Shown here: in pieces, positions 60,771-64,000 of the stretch
Numbering within the stretch: position 1 is the first letter of the stretch
How the letters are laid out: each line of letters opens with the position of its first letter
Assembly: GCA_024500155.1 (NCBI GenBank)
Contig: CM044874.1
Location: 70,479,795-70,543,794, forward strand
Direction: 5' to 3'
Origin: Chenopodium formosanum
Taxonomy: Eukaryota; Streptophyta; Magnoliopsida; Caryophyllales; Amaranthaceae
Length of the DNA stretch: 64,000 nt
The notes under the pieces: model-generated
Database searches by the model: none
Told to the model about the DNA's origin: nothing
Seen by the model: only the letters and a program-made list of their open reading frames with translations
Position numbers and translations under genes: made by a program

Positions 60771-62579
60771 TTCATAATACCTTTTCTTTCCCCACTTGAT
60801 GAGGATATTGTAACAAAGATGAAGTTCTTTCTCAGACTTCATTTTGCTGTTTATAAGTAGTTCAATATGATTCTTTCATGAAAAATCTTGTAATTTTTTA
60901 TATCCTGAGTCCTGAAATACTGTCATATTTCTAGTTTGAACTGTATCAGTTGTAATTCATTCTTCAGCTATATATGATGCAAGTTATTCTCTTGCTTGTA
61001 TGCAATACCATGCGCGTAATCAGATCTTTTTTTATCATCAGTGTTGCAATGTGAAGCTAACCACAAACAGAAGGATTCTATGATGAATTGTTGTAAACTT
61101 CCTAAGACAGACAAAGTGTGGCCTACTCTGCACTAAGTCCATGTGAAATATTTGGGTATGATATGCCTTGCATTTCACTTCCACAGTACACAAATACCCC
61201 ATTTGATATCAGCCTACAACATAAACTACATGCCATTGACAAAAACAAAACTAATCATATGATATGAAATGTAGTCTTATAGAGAAAACCCCCCACCTTT
61301 TGACCAATACCACAACATGACTCTTTCTACTAACAACATGATTTTATTTTTTATTTTGTAAGAAAAAAATTTACAACATGACTCTTTCCACTCCTTTATT
61401 GTTATACTTTGTATTATTATTACTACGTACTATTTATGATAATCAACTACCCTTAATAATAAGTAAAACCATTATTTTTCCCCTAAAAAAAATCATCATT
61501 TGCATGCAAATGATGGAATCTATGACTAGATCATATATTTAATTGTCAAAAATGGTACTTCTTCCGTCCCAAAATAATTGACACAAGTTAGTGAGTCACG
61601 TATTAGACTGTTTTCCACAAATCTTCTTATATTAAGATTTTTTATAACATAATTTTATCATGAAATATGTTGTTACATAAATATAAACATTAACATTACT
61701 CCCTCCGTTTCATAATGCTAGTCCCATATACTATTTTGGGCGTTTCAAAATGATCTATCCATAATATAAAAGTTTCATATTATCAACTTCTATATATGTA
61801 TTTCTTATTGATATTTAATGTCAAATTATTGTATTGGTATGGGTGCCGAATTTGACCGTGTCAATTATTTTAGGACATTGAGAATATTTCACTTAGAAGT
61901 CCCTTACTCGGTACATTTCTTAAACAATATGGATTTTATTGAAATAAATTTTGTAAGTGAGGAATATGTTAACATATATTTTATGTATTGTCATTGTTGA
62001 CTAAATATAATCACATGTTTATACAATTGACGTTATTTTCTGACTTGTTCACCACGACATTGTCCAACAATACCAACATCAATAAAATGACCCTCCATGC
62101 TCCCTCCAATAGGATCCTTCTTTGCCCTATGTAGACGAAAATTTTTGGCTTGTCAATTTATTTGCTAATTTCAATTTTTATATAGATTGAAAACAATATT
62201 CAATTGTCAATATTCATAATGATTAATTATAAACAAATAATAAATATTAAAAAATATATATATATTTGTCTTTAAATTTAGGTCTTCATATTCATTCATT
62301 TATATACCTGTATAAGAATTAATCAATGAGGCTAATTGTCTGTGCTTTTGTAAAATCATTATTGTAGATAGTAGTAAGTACCATCTGAAAAGTGTGCTGA
62401 TATGTAATTGTATCCTACAAGTATGTCATTTAATCTCTGTTAATTTTTAATTGTAACAAAAAATAAATAAATATAAATAAATAAATAAATAAAAGAAAAA
62501 TTGCCTTTGGCTTGGTGCTATTGTGCTAATGGCAACCATATCATGTTGGGTTGGCGTAAATACTTACTAATTAATATAA
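60771..62579. other. 3' flank of CSLD5 and intergenic DNA
   Basis: Contains the CSLD5 3' UTR, then AT-rich DNA. MITE-type starts occur at about 61559 (cttccgtcccaaaataattg) and 61699 (ctccctccgtttcataatg) without clear partners. No gene recognised. Confidence 0.45.
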
Positions 62580-62836
62580 TTCCTTTGTTCTTTTTTACTT
62601 GACCCGCTTTGAGTTTTACACTATTCACCATCCCTCCTTTGACCGTGTTTTGTGAATATTATGTAAGGAAAAACATATTCATGTTGGATCATTTTGAATT
62701 CGTCTAAATAAGTACTATTATAATATATAACTTTTATATTTTTTAATTATGGAGAATTAAAATTATTGACCGTTAAAGTTTTACATTGGCAAGCGTGATA
62801 AAAAAAACAGGTCAAGTAAAAAAGAACGGAGGAAGT
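62580..62836 (+). repeat. Stowaway-like MITE family, copy D
   Basis: Starts ttcctttgttcttttttac then ttgacccgctttg and ends ggtcaagtaaaaaagaacgg followed by aggaag. It is the best preserved of four related copies, about 255 bases long. Confidence 0.72.
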
Positions 62837-63136
62837 ACAAAAAAAGAAAATACAACGGAGAAAGGAAAGGGTAAAAGGTGCTCAATCAGATAATCTTGCT
62901 TGTCGCGAAGGATGTTAGCTAGCTTAGACTATTGGGGTTCCGCTTTTTAGTGGTATAGTCATGTAAGTTACTAAGTTAAGTACATACTCCATAGCATTAG
63001 GGTCTATTTTCTTCAGCTTATTTTCAGTTCAGTTTTACTCGGCTCTAATAAATTCAGTTCATTTCAGTTTTCAATTTCCTTCTTATTAAGAATAATACAG
63101 CTAATTATGAACTAATTATGCTGAGCTAAGCAATTC

Positions 63137-63371
63137 TGTTATTTCTTTATTCTCTTTTTTGTCCTGTTGCATTCTGTTATATTTGGTTCAGTGAATGTAA
63201 AAGATTATCTGCCAGCTTTATTTCCTTTTCTTAGTACATGTATTAAGGCTGTGAGGTGGTAACGGTTTTGATTAAGCAATCATAATATAATCTCTCCCTT
63301 TCTTCCTTCCTAAATTCTTTCTCTGATATTCCTCTGCTGTGAGCATAATGTTTGATCTGATTTAATCTTCA
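63137..63371 (+). repeat. 5' LTR of a Ty1/copia element (left limit uncertain)
   Basis: The right end ...cttca at 63371 immediately precedes a primer-binding site. Possible TGTT starts occur at 63137, 63165 and 63175, so the length is between about 200 and 235 bases. The partner LTR would be outside the window. Confidence 0.5.
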
Positions 63372-63383
63372 TGGTATCAGAGC
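63372..63383 (+). other. copia primer-binding site (initiator Met-tRNA)
   Basis: tggtatcagagc is complementary to the 3' end of plant initiator methionine tRNA and is the standard minus-strand primer site of plant copia elements. It lies directly after the LTR end. Confidence 0.88.
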
Positions 63384-63523
63384 TACTCACAGCAGTGCTG
63401 GAATAAGATCTGACTGATTGCTACTAAATTCTTCTCTCTTCCTCTCTTTCTTTTCCTATTCTCTTTCTATCTCTTTTCTGATTCCTTCTTCACAAATTTC
63501 TGTTACTCTCTTTTCTGATCACC

Positions 63524-64000
63524 ATGGCTGGTGGAAGAATCTCCTTTCAGGATATGCTAAATCCTTTATTTCTTCACCCTTCTGATGGATCCACTTCAGT
63601 ACAAGTAGACAAGATGCAAGGATCATCAGACTATAGAGCTTGGCGCGGGACAATGGAGATCAATCTTTCCTCCAAACGAAAGCTTGGATTTGTTCTTAGT
63701 ACAGTTGAGAAACCAACTGATGATGATATGAGAGCTGAGCTCTGGAACACCTGCAATGATATGGTAATTGCCTGGATCACCCATAATGTTTCTTCTTCTG
63801 TCAAGAAATCTATTATGTTTATGACTTCTGCTAGAGAGATATGGATTAATCTGGAAAAACGTTTCTCTTTAACAAATGGATCAAGGAAATATAAACTTAA
63901 CAAAGACTTATTTGAAATAAAACAAAACTCCATGCCTGTAAATGAGTATTATACATTATTAAGAGCTATCTGGGAAGAGTTGGACTCTATGAACTTGTTG
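63524..64000 (+). CDS. Ty1/copia gag N-terminus (runs off the window)
   Basis: An open frame of 159 codons starts at ATG 63524 and continues past the window end. It has the conserved copia gag features: [10 protein letters not shown], an [14 protein letters not shown] segment, [25 protein letters not shown] and [18 protein letters not shown] (gag-polypeptide/UBN2-type). The protein forms the particle that packages the element's RNA. No stop is present in the visible part, so this copy may be young. Confidence 0.88.
   Translation, partial: MAGGRISFQDMLNPLFLHPSDGSTSVQVDKMQGSSDYRAWRGTMEINLSSKRKLGFVLSTVEKPTDDDMRAELWNTCNDMVIAWITHNVSSSVKKSIMFMTSAREIWINLEKRFSLTNGSRKYKLNKDLFEIKQNSMPVNEYYTLLRAIWEELDSMNLL

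Noticed and set aside
63631..63933. 100-codon minus-strand ORF
   Set aside because: Opposite strand of the copia gag frame.
1..64000. tRNA, rRNA or other structured RNA genes
   Set aside because: No tRNA A/B-box pair with a cloverleaf, and no rRNA sequence, was recognised by eye. A tRNAscan-SE and Rfam run would be decisive.

Overview
This is AT-rich nuclear DNA from a flowering plant, almost certainly a eudicot. Host genes have GT-AG introns and clear plant orthologues (a type-B response regulator, a COBRA-like protein, SWS1/SSN2, eIF6, a nucleoredoxin-like protein and CSLD5). They sit among plant transposons: MULE, Ty3/gypsy, Ty1/copia, L1 LINE, CACTA, hAT, PIF/Harbinger and Stowaway-type elements. 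The short ends reading roughly TACTCCCTCCGT and the TE mix would suit Amaranthaceae/Caryophyllales, but that is a weak inference; no species is claimed.

Layout. 1-4100: a MULE with a nearly complete three-exon transposase gene on the minus strand, damaged by one homopolymer frameshift and one in-frame stop. 4500-7018: an LTR-like fragment. 7019-13310: a rearranged Ty3/gypsy chromovirus. Its gag/protease is split by a non-autonomous CACTA element with a 3-bp target duplication. Its reverse transcriptase/RNase H/integrase core is inverted relative to both ends. 13311-16390: microsatellites and MITE-like DNA. 16391-21531: a five-exon type-B response regulator. 21862-25489: a COBRA-like gene on the minus strand with one frameshift. 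26284-32693: a small secreted cysteine-rich peptide gene cut in two by a 6-kb L1 LINE with a 15-bp target duplication. 34019-36003: a long MITE with a hAT element inside its 3' terminal repeat. 36323-37335: an SWS1/ZSWIM7 (SSN2) gene. 38909-43540: PIF/Harbinger, hAT and Stowaway-like elements. 44175-46824: eIF6. 47121-48560: two more MITEs. 49226-51547: a four-domain nucleoredoxin-like protein without CXXC motifs, whose stop codon lies in the 9-bp duplication of a foldback Mutator-like element. 53085-54165: a tandem duplication and an LTR-like remnant. 55650-60770: an intact CSLD5 cellulose synthase-like gene. 62580-64000: a MITE and the 5' end of a Ty1/copia element running off the window.

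The host genes are independent plant loci, not an operon or pathway cluster: cytokinin-type signalling, cell-wall/GPI-anchored function, homologous recombination, 60S ribosome biogenesis, a redox-fold protein and Golgi glycan synthesis. I see no CRISPR, rRNA or tRNA and no evidence of a wholly new system. The most original observations are the interrupted cysteine-rich peptide gene, the redox-dead nucleoredoxin with a transposon-made stop codon, and the nested or rearranged transposons with readable target duplications.
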